The notes under the pieces were generated by a model. That model saw only the letters and a program-made list of their open reading frames with translations. It was not told where the DNA came from and did no database searches. A stretch of 22,419 nucleotides of DNA from an uncultured Eubacteriales bacterium. GTDB lineage: Bacteria; Bacillota; Clostridia; Oscillospirales; Ruminococcaceae. Location of the stretch: contig CAUHFD010000018.1 in NCBI GenBank assembly GCA_959605275.1, positions 1 through 22,419 on the forward strand, written 5' to 3'. Positions within the stretch are counted from its first letter, which is position 1; every line of letters starts with the position of its first letter. The position numbers and the translations under genes were made by a program. Below, one piece after another: positions 1-8,600 of this stretch.

Positions 1-99
1 GCCGAATTAACTGATCCAAACAATGATTTGGCGGCAACTTTGGAAAAATACAGAAATAAAATTAATTCTTGCTTGGCAGAATGTCTGCAAGGAAAATGA
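1..99 (+). CDS. 3' end of an unidentified gene
   Basis: Frame 1 is open from the window edge to a TGA at 97-99. It encodes 32 residues ending in LAECLQGK. The tail is mostly helical and polar (DPNNDLAATLEKYRNKIN), a style seen at the C-termini of sugar-binding proteins of ABC importers. That resemblance is too short to name the product. The gene runs in the same direction as the glycosidase operon that starts about 255 bases downstream, so it may be the end of a related transport or sugar-use unit. Confidence 0.5.
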   Translation, partial: AELTDPNNDLAATLEKYRNKINSCLAECLQGK

Positions 100-114
100 T
101 GTTTTCGGCTGACA

Positions 115-183
115 GGCAGCATCTGTTTGAGAGATAAGTCATGGTAGAAAGTTTTTTCTAGCTGAGCTCTAATTGATGCTGCC
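115..183 (+). repeat. Nested inverted repeat
   Basis: GGCAGCATC at 115-123 is perfectly complementary to GATGCTGCC at 175-183. Inside the loop, TAGAAA at 145-150 pairs with TTTCTA at 155-160. Together they could fold into a long interrupted hairpin. No run of T follows the outer arm. It could be a 3' end of the upstream transcript, a leader of the downstream operon, or a DNA site. Confidence 0.45.
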
Positions 184-321
184 CGAAGCTATATCATGGT
201 TTCATAAAACAATAGATACAAATAAAACGAAAGTACTGCCGCAAATCAGATGCATTGGTATTGACAATCGCAGTGCAGACCGGAAAGGCAGAGAGAAAAA
301 CATAACGAGAGGAAACGTGAT

Positions 322-331
322 TTGGTATAAA
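322..331 (+). promoter_or_regulatory. Possible extended -10 promoter of the glycosidase operon
   Basis: The bases TTGGTATAAA contain TGG directly before TATAAA, matching an extended -10 element. No good -35 hexamer sits 17 bases upstream. A perfect TTGACA at 261-266 is too far away to be its partner. Transcription would start near 338, just upstream of the first candidate ATG at 355. This is a weak prediction. Confidence 0.25.
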
Positions 332-354
332 AGTAGGTATCGATTCAGTCTTTC

Positions 355-1626
355 ATGTCAAATCACGTTATGATAATGAAAATGAACAAAAAACTTGCTA
401 CACCGACACCGCAGCAACTTGCCTGGCAGGACAGTGAAATGGGAATGTTTTGCCATTTTGGATTGAATACATTTACGGTAAACGAATGGGGCAAGGGAGA
501 CGATTCTCCCGAAATTTTCAATCCTACTGACTTTGATGCAAGACAATGGGCGGATATTGCAAAAAAAGCGGGCTGTAAATATCTGATGCTCACCGCTAAG
601 CATCATGACGGCTTTTGTTTATGGCAGACTGAAACAACAGATTACAGTGTGAAATCAAGTCCATGGCGAGGCGGAAAAGGCGATGTGGTGCGTGAGTGTG
701 CCGAAGCTTGCAGAGAATACGGCATTAAATTTGGCGTTTATCTTTCGCCGTGGGATCGACATGAGCCATGCTATAATGATCCCGCGCTTTATGATGAATA
801 TTATTCCCGTCAACTGACAGAACTGTTGACGGGTTACGGAGATATTTATGAAGTTTGGTTTGACGGCGCAGGCTCAGAAGGACGTAAATACGATTGGTAT
901 AAATGGCTTTCTATTGTGCACCAATATCAGCCAAACGCAATGGTGTTCAACATGGGAATACCGACGATACGCTGGGTCGGAAATGAAGTGGGGTTAGCGC
1001 CGTATCCGTGCTGGAATACAGCAGATGCCGCACGAGTAAGTATGTTTACTGACGATATGACAACATGGTTGCCCGAAACATCGAATTGGGTCCCGGCAGA
1101 ATGTGATGTTCCGATTCGCAATCAGAAGTGGTTCTGGCACGCCGGTGAAGAGGATTGTATTCGTCCGTTGGAGGAACTGATTCGTATTTACTATCATTCG
1201 ATTGGCCACGGCGCGAATCTTTTGATCAATCTGGCTCCGGATAATACCGGTAAAATTCCGCAATGCGATGCAGACAGACTGTTGGAAATGACAGAGGAAA
1301 TGAAAAGACGTTTTTGCTGTCCGCTTTTTGAAGGAACCGGTCAAGGCACCTCTGTCACTTGGGACTTACACGGTGAAACGAGATTCAATCATCTTATCCT
1401 GATGGAGGATATTTCACAAGGAGAACGGGTAAAAGGGTATCAGCTAAAAGCTCTGACTCAAGATGGTTGGAAAACAATCATTGGTGACGGGATTGCGATC
1501 GGTCATAAAAAAATAGACCGGTTTGACACGGTGACTGCAACTAAGCTGTTGTTTGAATGTACAGCCTGTGATGCAGAACCGCTGCTGAGGAGCGTCCGAG
1601 CTTATTATGTCGAGGATCGTTCGTAG
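355..1626 (+). CDS. GH29 alpha-L-fucosidase, cytoplasmic
   Basis: The predicted role is hydrolysis of terminal alpha-L-fucose from oligosaccharides. The 423 residues carry the GH29 pattern: a GMFCHFG start of the TIM barrel (30-36), AKHHDGF (81-87), and EVWFDG (166-171), whose Asp170 fits the family nucleophile. PAECD around 248-251 fits the acid/base region of the plant-FUC1-like branch (subfamily B type). The C-terminal 90 residues look like the usual beta-sandwich. No signal peptide is present, so it acts inside the cell. The start is uncertain. An in-frame stop at 334-336 limits it to ATGs at 355, 370, 376 or 382, and none has a well-spaced ribosome binding site. Homology really begins near residue 11. 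It is the first gene of a four-gene glycosidase operon, 23 bases from the next. Confidence 0.88.
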   Translation: MSNHVMIMKMNKKLATPTPQQLAWQDSEMGMFCHFGLNTFTVNEWGKGDDSPEIFNPTDFDARQWADIAKKAGCKYLMLTAKHHDGFCLWQTETTDYSVKSSPWRGGKGDVVRECAEACREYGIKFGVYLSPWDRHEPCYNDPALYDEYYSRQLTELLTGYGDIYEVWFDGAGSEGRKYDWYKWLSIVHQYQPNAMVFNMGIPTIRWVGNEVGLAPYPCWNTADAARVSMFTDDMTTWLPETSNWVPAECDVPIRNQKWFWHAGEEDCIRPLEELIRIYYHSIGHGANLLINLAPDNTGKIPQCDADRLLEMTEEMKRRFCCPLFEGTGQGTSVTWDLHGETRFNHLILMEDISQGERVKGYQLKALTQDGWKTIIGDGIAIGHKKIDRFDTVTATKLLFECTACDAEPLLRSVRAYYVEDRS

Positions 1627-1635
1627 GAATGTCAT

Positions 1636-1640
1636 GGAGG
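1636..1640 (+). promoter_or_regulatory. Ribosome binding site of the GH31 gene
   Basis: GGAGG lies 9 bases before the ATG at 1650 and fixes that start. It sits between the stop of the GH29 gene (1626) and the GH31 start, supporting translation from one transcript. Confidence 0.7.
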
Positions 1641-1649
1641 TGAGAAAGA

Positions 1650-3884
1650 ATGGAATATATCAAACAGCTTGATTGCGGTGATTATATTCAAATTACGGCA
1701 GTACAGCCGGGAATATTCAGATTCCGGTTGGGAAAGGACACCCGGTTTGGACCCTCCTCTACCGAGAGATTCGGTGTCTTGAATTTGGACTTTGATCCGG
1801 TTTTTTCATTATTGCAGGAAACCAATGATGAAATTATTGTTACTGCCGGTGACAACAGGATTTGTTTGAACAGAAGCACCTGTGAGATCATGATATTCCG
1901 AAACGATGAAAAAATGACGCAGTTTACACCCTATTGTGCAGTCGGTCAATGCGGGAACGGCTTGAATATCAATATTGAGAGTGATGAAAAATTTTACGGG
2001 CTTGGATATAGGCATACAAAACACTTACAATTGCGTGGCGCATCTTACCGTAATCATGTGGCGTATGGTCAAAGCTACGGACCGATTCCGTTTTTAATGA
2101 GCAGTAAGGGATGGGCAGTATATTACAATACTACCTTTGACAGCTATTTTGACGTTGGAAATACCGATCAGGATAAAATACATATCTGGAGTGAAAACGC
2201 TGATTTCGATGCTTTTATCTTGATTGGTAATAGCTATCGGGATTTGATCGGGCGTTTTACGGAAATTACAGGTCGTCCGGCATTGATGCCGCTTTGGGGC
2301 TACGGATTTATGTTTATCTGTAATGAAAAGGAGAACCAATTCGACATTTTAAATGATGCCGAAAAGTTCATGACTAACCAAATTCCATGTGATATGTTGG
2401 GACTCGAACCGGGGTGGATGTCTAAATACTACGATGATTCCCTGGACAAAGATTGGGACAGCGAAAAGTTTTATATGCCTTGGTGGAATGAAGATCGCAC
2501 TCTCTTTAAGGACGTCACTTTTATCGGCGCTTTAAAACGGTATGGCTTTAAACTCAGTCTTTGGTTGTGCTGTGATTATGATATTTATGCCGAAGAAATG
2601 CGTCAGAGCAGGCATACGGAATCGGCTGATGTTCTGTCTGAAAAACCATATGATTTCGGCAAATTGGATTTTGACACCAAAGCGCATGGTCCTCGCTATA
2701 TGGATCAATTACAAAAAAAGGATGTTTCCTGGTTTGACCATCTAAAAAAATTCATTGACAGCGGGGTAGAGGCTTTCAAACAGGATCCTGCCTATGTTGT
2801 CAACGATCATCCCGACCGGCTTTATGCAAACGGTATGACCGACGCGGAGGCACATAATATTTACAGCACTGTTTTAGCAAAGCAGGTACATGAGAGTTAT
2901 AAGGATTATACCGGCATGCGGTCGATGTATTTTTTAGGAACCGCTTACACCGGGATTCAGCGTTGGGAGCCTACATGGACCTGTGACAGCGGCGGCAGAG
3001 ATGATGTTTTACTTGGTGTTTTGCAATATGGTTTATGCGGGCATATGAATGTGACCTGTGATATGGATGTTCACAATACAGACGGCATCCATTTCGGCTT
3101 TTTGCTGCCGTGGAGTCTTGCGAACAGCTGGGCTTCCATTGAGCATCCGTGGTGGCTCGGCAAAGAATTGTATGATGTGTTTGTTTATTATGCAAAGCTT
3201 CATTACAGCTTGATCCCGTATATTTATTCCTATGCTTTTGAAGGGCATTTCAGTGGCATGCCGATTGTGCGCTCGATGAATCTGATGTATGAGAAGGACG
3301 AGAATTGTGATGATTTGACACATCAGTATATGCTGGGCGATTCGTTGCTGGTGGGGGCGTTTACCGACCGGATTTATTTGCCGGAGGGTCAATGGATCGA
3401 TTACTGGACCGGAGAATTATATCAAGGGGCGGAGCAGATCGACTATATTTGCCCGAAAGACAAAGGCGGTGCTCTTTTTGTAAAAACAGGGGCGGTCCTT
3501 CCTCGTTGGAAGACGGATGTTTTAAGTGCGCAAAGCGAAAACAGCCGGGAACTGATCATAGAATATTATGAAGGATCAGCCGGCCGTTTTACGCTGTATG
3601 AAGATGACGGAATTTCTTATGGATATGAGCAAAATCAATATGCCAAGACTGATATTGTCATTACCGTTACGGAAAACGATCAAATTCATATTGACTTTAC
3701 GCAACATAATGCCGAATATTGCGGTTTTGACGGTGCGAGAATGATATGCTTTGTGATAAAAGGAGACGGAAAGGAAAAAACAGTGTTTTTTAACGGTACG
3801 CAGCTAAGTGATATGCCGGAATATGAGCGCGGAACAGTGAAGGTAACTTTCCTTAAACGAGGAATCAATCAGGAGGCAGTATGA
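1650..3884 (+). CDS. GH31 family alpha-glycosidase
   Basis: A 744-residue retaining alpha-glycosidase of clan GH-D. Order of parts: N-terminal beta-sandwich (about 1-200, with FYGLGYR at 115-121 typical of GH31), TIM barrel (about 210-530, opening PALMPLWGYGF), and C-terminal beta-sandwich domains with LPEGQWIDYWTGE and a GAVLPRW segment. Asp379 in AFKQDPAY fits the nucleophile position and Asp446 in WTCDSGGR the acid/base. The usual KxDxxE context of alpha-xylosidases and alpha-glucosidases is altered, so the substrate cannot be named. Alpha-xylosidase, alpha-galactosidase or another specificity are all possible. There is no signal peptide, so it is cytoplasmic. Its stop codon overlaps the start of the next gene, indicating translational coupling. 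Confidence 0.88.
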   Translation: MEYIKQLDCGDYIQITAVQPGIFRFRLGKDTRFGPSSTERFGVLNLDFDPVFSLLQETNDEIIVTAGDNRICLNRSTCEIMIFRNDEKMTQFTPYCAVGQCGNGLNINIESDEKFYGLGYRHTKHLQLRGASYRNHVAYGQSYGPIPFLMSSKGWAVYYNTTFDSYFDVGNTDQDKIHIWSENADFDAFILIGNSYRDLIGRFTEITGRPALMPLWGYGFMFICNEKENQFDILNDAEKFMTNQIPCDMLGLEPGWMSKYYDDSLDKDWDSEKFYMPWWNEDRTLFKDVTFIGALKRYGFKLSLWLCCDYDIYAEEMRQSRHTESADVLSEKPYDFGKLDFDTKAHGPRYMDQLQKKDVSWFDHLKKFIDSGVEAFKQDPAYVVNDHPDRLYANGMTDAEAHNIYSTVLAKQVHESYKDYTGMRSMYFLGTAYTGIQRWEPTWTCDSGGRDDVLLGVLQYGLCGHMNVTCDMDVHNTDGIHFGFLLPWSLANSWASIEHPWWLGKELYDVFVYYAKLHYSLIPYIYSYAFEGHFSGMPIVRSMNLMYEKDENCDDLTHQYMLGDSLLVGAFTDRIYLPEGQWIDYWTGELYQGAEQIDYICPKDKGGALFVKTGAVLPRWKTDVLSAQSENSRELIIEYYEGSAGRFTLYEDDGISYGYEQNQYAKTDIVITVTENDQIHIDFTQHNAEYCGFDGARMICFVIKGDGKEKTVFFNGTQLSDMPEYERGTVKVTFLKRGINQEAV
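3871..3876 (+). promoter_or_regulatory. Ribosome binding site deciding between two starts
   Basis: AGGAGG lies inside the last codons of the GH31 gene. It is 4 bases from ATG 3881 and 7 bases from ATG 3884, so the second ATG is the better spaced start. Both overlap the GH31 stop TGA at 3882-3884. Confidence 0.6.
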
Positions 3885-6364
3885 TGAAAAAGTTCAAATC
3901 AGCAACAGCTTTGCTATTGACGCTGTTCTACCTTTTTTCACTCGGCGGATGTAAGTCTGATCCAAAAACAGCTTCAGGCAGTTCCTCCGGATTTGCTTCT
4001 TCTCATTCCGGTTTTGTCACTGACGATTCACAACCGGAAGACACCTATTCTCAAGAAGAACAGCACAATGGCGCGGAAACATCGTCGGCATCTGATTCTA
4101 AAAAGCCGTCAGGTGTTACCGCCAATTCGTCAGGCAGCAGTTCTTCCTCCAATCATCAACAACCGGGAAAAGGAAGCGGAGATGAAAATTCAGTGACCAA
4201 AGCAACAGATTATGCCGGCGCACAGGCGGTTCATGCCTATGAAGCCGGGAAAGAAACAATGACGTTAGGATATTATGTGTCGCCGACCGGAAGTGATTCC
4301 GGCAACGGTTCGTTAAAGAATCCGTTCAAGACCATTAAAAGGGCACAAGAGGCGGTTCGTTCTTATTTGTCCTCGAATAAGGCGCCTGCAGGCGGAATAG
4401 CGGTTTGGCTGCGGGCAGGAACCTATCAATTGTCGGATTCCTTAAATTTTACTGCCGCCGACAGCGGCTCTTCGGCGGACTGTCCGGTAGTATATACCGC
4501 TTATAAAGGCGAGGAAGTACATATTTCCGCTAATAAAATGATCGATCCTTCTTATATCAAAAAGACGGATTCCAGTTGTAAATATTGGAATATGGTTCCT
4601 GCATCTGTCAGAGATAAACTTTATCAGGTGAACTTATACGAAGCTGCCGATATCAGCGGCAATCGTATTTTTACCTCTCATTGGGACGCAGATAAAAAAT
4701 CTTTGTTTCAGGACAATAAGCCGGTGTTTTGGATGTACCAGGATCATGTACCGATGTCATTGGCACGTTATCCGGATATCAAAGATCATGATCGGTATGC
4801 TGTTTCCTCATGGGACACCATTTTAAAAGCAAACGGAACTTCCTTTCAGCCATCCAACGCAAAGCTTACATCTTGGGATGCTTCTCAGGAGATCTATATC
4901 CATTCGCCGTTCAGTTGGATGAACAATGATTTTATCACGCGGGTGTCTTCCATCCAATCCGGTTTTATTTCCCTGGCATCCAATCCGGGCGGATTGGGAA
5001 TATCCGATCCGAATAACGGTGCGAATCCGGATAATGTCAGACCGTATTATGCGATGAACGTCGTTTCCGAATTGACGCAGCCCGGCGAATACTATTTTGA
5101 CGGCACTGATTCGACCGTGTATTATCTTGCATATTCCAACAGCGGCAGTTATCAATTGAGCGTCACGCCCTATCAGTATCGTTATGCTTTGAACTTAAAG
5201 AATGTGAAAAATGTTGAATTTAGAAATATCTATTTTGAAGGCGGAAATGATGCCGTTATCAATATTGAAAACGGCAGTCATATCGTGCTGAAGAATTGTA
5301 CGGTACGCAACGGCGTCGGACAGGGCATTCGCGTGGACGGAACCAATAATTTGGTAGATTATTGCCATATTTACAATTTGGGCTTCGCAGGGGTTACGCT
5401 CAGTGGCGGAGATCGTTTGTCTTTATCCAAATCAGGCAATACGGTTTCCAATTCACATATCCACAATTATGCCATGTTTAAAATGAACGGGAATGCCGGT
5501 GTGACTATGGTAAGCCGGCAAAGCTGCGGTCATGTCATTAAAAACAATGTGATTCATTATGCGCCGCAACAGGCGATTTACATGGGCGGCAATGAAATTA
5601 CCATTGCCAACAATGAGATTTATGATGTTTGCCGTGTGACCGATGATGCCGGAACCATTTACGGTGCCAGAGACTGGAGCTACCGCGGCATCCGAATTCT
5701 TAATAATATTGTTCATGACTTTGTTCCTACCGTGGCAGGCCGTCCCGGAGCGGGCGCCTACGGCATCTATCTTGACGACTGTCTTTCTGGCGTAACGGTA
5801 AAGGGTAATATTGTATATAACGGAGCCAGCGCCGGTATTATGAATAACGGCGGTCGTGACAATAAGATTGAAAACAATGTAATCGCCAATTGCTGGCGCG
5901 GATTGCGCACTTCTCAGGTCGGTGCATCCTCCGGTGGCGTGAATAACAAGGGCGGGGATAGTTGGAATCTGCTTGAAAAACTGAACAGTGTAGGTTATCA
6001 ATCTGCGGTGTGGACTGCAGCTTATCCGGAATGCGCTGCGATACCGAACGATTATGATCAGTTACGCCCTTACAAAAAGGGAACTACCGTGCGTATCGCA
6101 TCTGAATGGCTGAAACCGGAAAATTGCACCTTTAAGGCGAATCTCGGGCAGGGAAGTTTTGACAAAGGTTGGATTGTATGTGATTCAAGCGGTGCTTCCA
6201 AAAAATATTATGACGGACTTTCGGATATGAATATCAGCAACGTCGGAACAGATCTGGTTAAGATTACGGGAACATCCATATGGATCAAATTTGATGACAG
6301 CCGTCTTTCTGCCATTGGATTCCAAAAAATTCCGCTGGAAAGCATTGGTATAGCGGCAAAGTAG
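3884..6364 (+). CDS. Lipoprotein with right-handed parallel beta-helix, GH141-like
   Basis: A secreted, lipid-anchored enzyme candidate of 826 residues. The signal peptide ends in the lipobox LGGC (Cys23). A Ser-, Thr- and Gly-rich linker covers about 25-105. Then comes YYVSPTGSDSGNGS (about 130), the usual entry to beta-helix polysaccharide-active proteins, and repeated short Asn- and Val-rich rungs from about 435 to 670 (for example NVIHY, NNEIYD, NNIVHD, GNIVYNG). Acid pairs in VTDDAGTIY (Asp587/588) and IYLDD (Asp631/632) lie where GH141 enzymes keep conserved aspartates. GH141 includes an alpha-L-fucosidase of rhamnogalacturonan-II breakdown and a xylanase. The GH141 assignment is inference; pectate-lyase-like or unassigned beta-helix enzymes are alternatives. 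An ATG three bases earlier (3881) is possible. Confidence 0.75.
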   Translation: MKKFKSATALLLTLFYLFSLGGCKSDPKTASGSSSGFASSHSGFVTDDSQPEDTYSQEEQHNGAETSSASDSKKPSGVTANSSGSSSSSNHQQPGKGSGDENSVTKATDYAGAQAVHAYEAGKETMTLGYYVSPTGSDSGNGSLKNPFKTIKRAQEAVRSYLSSNKAPAGGIAVWLRAGTYQLSDSLNFTAADSGSSADCPVVYTAYKGEEVHISANKMIDPSYIKKTDSSCKYWNMVPASVRDKLYQVNLYEAADISGNRIFTSHWDADKKSLFQDNKPVFWMYQDHVPMSLARYPDIKDHDRYAVSSWDTILKANGTSFQPSNAKLTSWDASQEIYIHSPFSWMNNDFITRVSSIQSGFISLASNPGGLGISDPNNGANPDNVRPYYAMNVVSELTQPGEYYFDGTDSTVYYLAYSNSGSYQLSVTPYQYRYALNLKNVKNVEFRNIYFEGGNDAVINIENGSHIVLKNCTVRNGVGQGIRVDGTNNLVDYCHIYNLGFAGVTLSGGDRLSLSKSGNTVSNSHIHNYAMFKMNGNAGVTMVSRQSCGHVIKNNVIHYAPQQAIYMGGNEITIANNEIYDVCRVTDDAGTIYGARDWSYRGIRILNNIVHDFVPTVAGRPGAGAYGIYLDDCLSGVTVKGNIVYNGASAGIMNNGGRDNKIENNVIANCWRGLRTSQVGASSGGVNNKGGDSWNLLEKLNSVGYQSAVWTAAYPECAAIPNDYDQLRPYKKGTTVRIASEWLKPENCTFKANLGQGSFDKGWIVCDSSGASKKYYDGLSDMNISNVGTDLVKITGTSIWIKFDDSRLSAIGFQKIPLESIGIAAK

Positions 6365-6388
6365 CAGAGAACGGAGCATGATGACCAT

Positions 6389-8368
6389 ATGGACGATTTC
6401 AGATTCAGACAGGTACATTTGGATTTTCACACGACCGAGCTGATTGACGGCGTCGGAAATTGTTTTTCAAAGGAGCAGTTTCAGGATGCTTTAAAGTTAG
6501 GACACGTTGATTCTGTCACGTTGTTCTCAAAATGTCATCACGGATGGTCCTATCATCCCACTAAAGCTAATGTGATGCACCCGACGCTTACCTTTGATCT
6601 GCTCGGCGCGCAGATCGAGGCTTGCAAAGAATTAGGGATTCGTACGCCTGTGTATCTGTCGGCAGGCTATGACCATAAAACCTGTCTTGCGCATCCTGAC
6701 TGGATCTGTGTTGACAGCGTGGAGAATATCGGAAAGCCAATGCCCCGGATTCCGGAGCATTATTATCCACTTTGCTTTAATTCTCCTTATCTTGATATGC
6801 TGATCGCTCAGGTGAAAGAAGTAGTGCAGCGTTATCACTGCGATGGGATTTTTTTGGATATCGTCAGTATTCATCCGTGCTATTGCAGCTATTGCCGCAA
6901 AATTCTCGCGGACAGGGGAAAAAGTCTGCATGATACGGATGCCGTCATGGAATTAGCGGAAGAAACCTTCTATCGTTATACGGAACGTGTCAGAAAGGCA
7001 ATTGACCAATATCGACCGGGTTTGCCGGTGTTTCATAACAGCGGTCACATCCGACGGAGCGATCGGCGTCTTGCTCATTGTAATACACATCTGGAAATTG
7101 AATCTCTGCCGACCGGCGGATGGGGGTACGACCATTTTCCACTATCCGCCTCCTATGTTGGTACGCTCGGCATGGATTATATCGGCATGACAGGGAAATT
7201 TCATACAACATGGGGCGATTTTGGCGGGTATAAGCATCCGAATGCATTAAAGTATGAAACATCGCTGTGTCTGGCCAACGGCGCAGGATGCAGCGTCGGA
7301 GATCAATTGCATCCGCTTGGCATCATGGATGCGGCAACCTATCATTTGATCGGGGAAGCATATGCCGATGTGGAGAAAAAAGAACCATACTGCAAGAACG
7401 TGAGGCGGGTGGCGGATATCGGCGTTTTGTCCTCTGAAGCCTGCAAAGCGTTGGACGGCGGTGAGGTCAACAGCAACAGCGATCCCGATATCGGCGCCAA
7501 CCGTATGTTGACGGAAGGGCACTATTTATATGAATTTATAGATAAAGCGGCAGATTTCAGCAGCTATAAGGTTCTGATTCTTCCGGACGACATTCCGACA
7601 ATCGGACAATTAGCTGACAAGTTGAGGGCGTTTGTGAAACAAGGCGGTAAAATATTAGCCACAGGTCATTCAGCGGTTGATAGCGAGAATCGGTTTATTT
7701 GTGATTTTGGCGCGGATTTTATCGGAAAAAGTAGTTTTTCTCCCTCTTATTTGCATCCGTTGTTTGAGACTCCGCCTTTCGGAGAAGCAAATTTTGTTGT
7801 TTACGGTGATCATTATGATATTCGTGTTAGCACAGGCAGAACGATCGCCGAACAAGTCGAGCCGTATTTTAACCGTGGAAACGGTAAATTTTGCTCACAT
7901 CAGCATACTCCTTTTGATCCCAATAAACGCGCTCCTGCAATTGTGCAGGGAAACGACGGCATTTACTGCACCTTTTCCATATTCAGTGACTATGCGAAAT
8001 ACGGAAGATTAATTTTGAGGAATGTCTTTTGCTATTTGTTGGATCTGTTGCTGGGGGATCATAAAACATTACAAATCTCACATTTTTCGGAAAAAGGGAT
8101 CGTGACTTTAATGAAACGGAAGGATCAGCAGGAGCTGTTTCAACATATCCTGTATGCTCCGACTTTTCGGGCGGGTGAAAACATAGAGGTCATCGAAACA
8201 CTGCCGGCGGTAAAAGATGCGGAAGTGTCATTTCGGTTGGAAACGCCTCCGAAAAGCGTTCGATGTGTTCCTCAAAACCAAGAGATTCCCTTTCGCTACG
8301 AGCATCAAGTGTTGCATTATACGATACCGGAATTTGTTTGTCATCAAATCATTCAGATTATCTATTGA
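6389..8368 (+). CDS. GH151-type alpha-L-fucosidase candidate (GHL6-like)
   Basis: A 659-residue cytoplasmic protein with no signal peptide. The N-terminal TIM barrel starts RQVHLDFHTTELIDGVG (7-23) and has KCHHGWSYHPT (48-58), IFLD (Asp157), a Cys-rich CYCSYCR stretch (164-170) and THLEIESLPTGGWGYDHF (233-250). This pattern matches the GHL6/GH151 group, which contains alpha-L-fucosidases. A Rossmann-like domain at about 345-450 (VLILPDDIPT, GGKILATGHS) resembles the trimerisation domain of GH42-type enzymes. A small C-terminal beta domain follows. Asp157 and Glu236 or Glu238 are visible candidates for catalytic acids; roles are not proven. The start ATG follows CGGAG at 6372-6376 by 12 bases, a long spacing. 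It is the last gene of the operon, 24 bases after the beta-helix gene. Confidence 0.78.
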   Translation: MDDFRFRQVHLDFHTTELIDGVGNCFSKEQFQDALKLGHVDSVTLFSKCHHGWSYHPTKANVMHPTLTFDLLGAQIEACKELGIRTPVYLSAGYDHKTCLAHPDWICVDSVENIGKPMPRIPEHYYPLCFNSPYLDMLIAQVKEVVQRYHCDGIFLDIVSIHPCYCSYCRKILADRGKSLHDTDAVMELAEETFYRYTERVRKAIDQYRPGLPVFHNSGHIRRSDRRLAHCNTHLEIESLPTGGWGYDHFPLSASYVGTLGMDYIGMTGKFHTTWGDFGGYKHPNALKYETSLCLANGAGCSVGDQLHPLGIMDAATYHLIGEAYADVEKKEPYCKNVRRVADIGVLSSEACKALDGGEVNSNSDPDIGANRMLTEGHYLYEFIDKAADFSSYKVLILPDDIPTIGQLADKLRAFVKQGGKILATGHSAVDSENRFICDFGADFIGKSSFSPSYLHPLFETPPFGEANFVVYGDHYDIRVSTGRTIAEQVEPYFNRGNGKFCSHQHTPFDPNKRAPAIVQGNDGIYCTFSIFSDYAKYGRLILRNVFCYLLDLLLGDHKTLQISHFSEKGIVTLMKRKDQQELFQHILYAPTFRAGENIEVIETLPAVKDAEVSFRLETPPKSVRCVPQNQEIPFRYEHQVLHYTIPEFVCHQIIQIIY

Positions 8369-8402
8369 CCTTGTTATGGTAGAAAAACATTAGCAGATAC
8401 AA

Positions 8403-8456
8403 AAATCCGGACGCCCCGCAATAATGGGATACCCGGATTTGAGAGCCCGTCTGGGC
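8403..8456. repeat. Pair of stem-loops downstream of the glycosidase operon
   Basis: AAATCCGG (8403-8410) pairs perfectly with CCGGATTT (8433-8440). A second hairpin GCCC/GGGC with a four-base loop follows at 8445-8456. On the reverse strand the first stem is followed by a run of T, so it might stop transcripts coming from the regulator gene. On the forward strand no T-run follows, so it would be a 3' UTR structure, not a terminator. Confidence 0.45.
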
Positions 8457-8463
8457 CTAAAAA

Positions 8464-8492
8464 TTGTGTAAATCTCCATTAAGGTGTAAAAT
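8464..8492 (+). promoter_or_regulatory. Possible promoter for a short untranslated RNA
   Basis: TTGTGT (8464-8469), a 17-base spacer and TAAAAT (8487-8492) make a moderate sigma-A match. Transcription would start near 8499 and meet the terminator at 8601-8647, giving an RNA of about 150 bases without a credible open frame. The region is AT-rich, so a chance match is quite possible. Confidence 0.25.
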
Positions 8493-8600
8493 AGTAGTAC
8501 CGACAGCGTAACGTTAGCATGAAAGAATAGCAGAAAATAAAATAAAAACTTTTTTCAATAATTTTCAAAAATAGGTGTAAAAAAATAGCTTCTAACTGAG

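Larger units (their letters stand above)
100..354. other. Intergenic region with a long stem-loop and possible promoter
   Basis: No convincing gene lies here. A short open frame at 173-373 has no ribosome binding site and overlaps the start of the next gene. The region holds an inverted repeat (115-183) and a possible extended -10 promoter element near 323-331, listed separately. No clear T-tract follows the stem, so it is not an obvious terminator for the preceding gene. Confidence 0.5.

Noticed and set aside
261..266. Perfect TTGACA as -35 element of the GH29 operon
   Set aside because: No acceptable -10 hexamer occurs 16-18 bases downstream. The extended -10-like TGGTATAAA is about 60 bases away.
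173..373. 66-codon open frame upstream of the GH29 gene
   Set aside because: No ribosome binding site, no recognisable protein pattern, and it overlaps the start of GH29 in another frame.
5453..6001. 182-codon reverse frame inside the beta-helix gene
   Set aside because: It lies fully antisense to a strongly supported gene. Its repetitive Ile/Asn/Val content only mirrors the beta-helix rungs.
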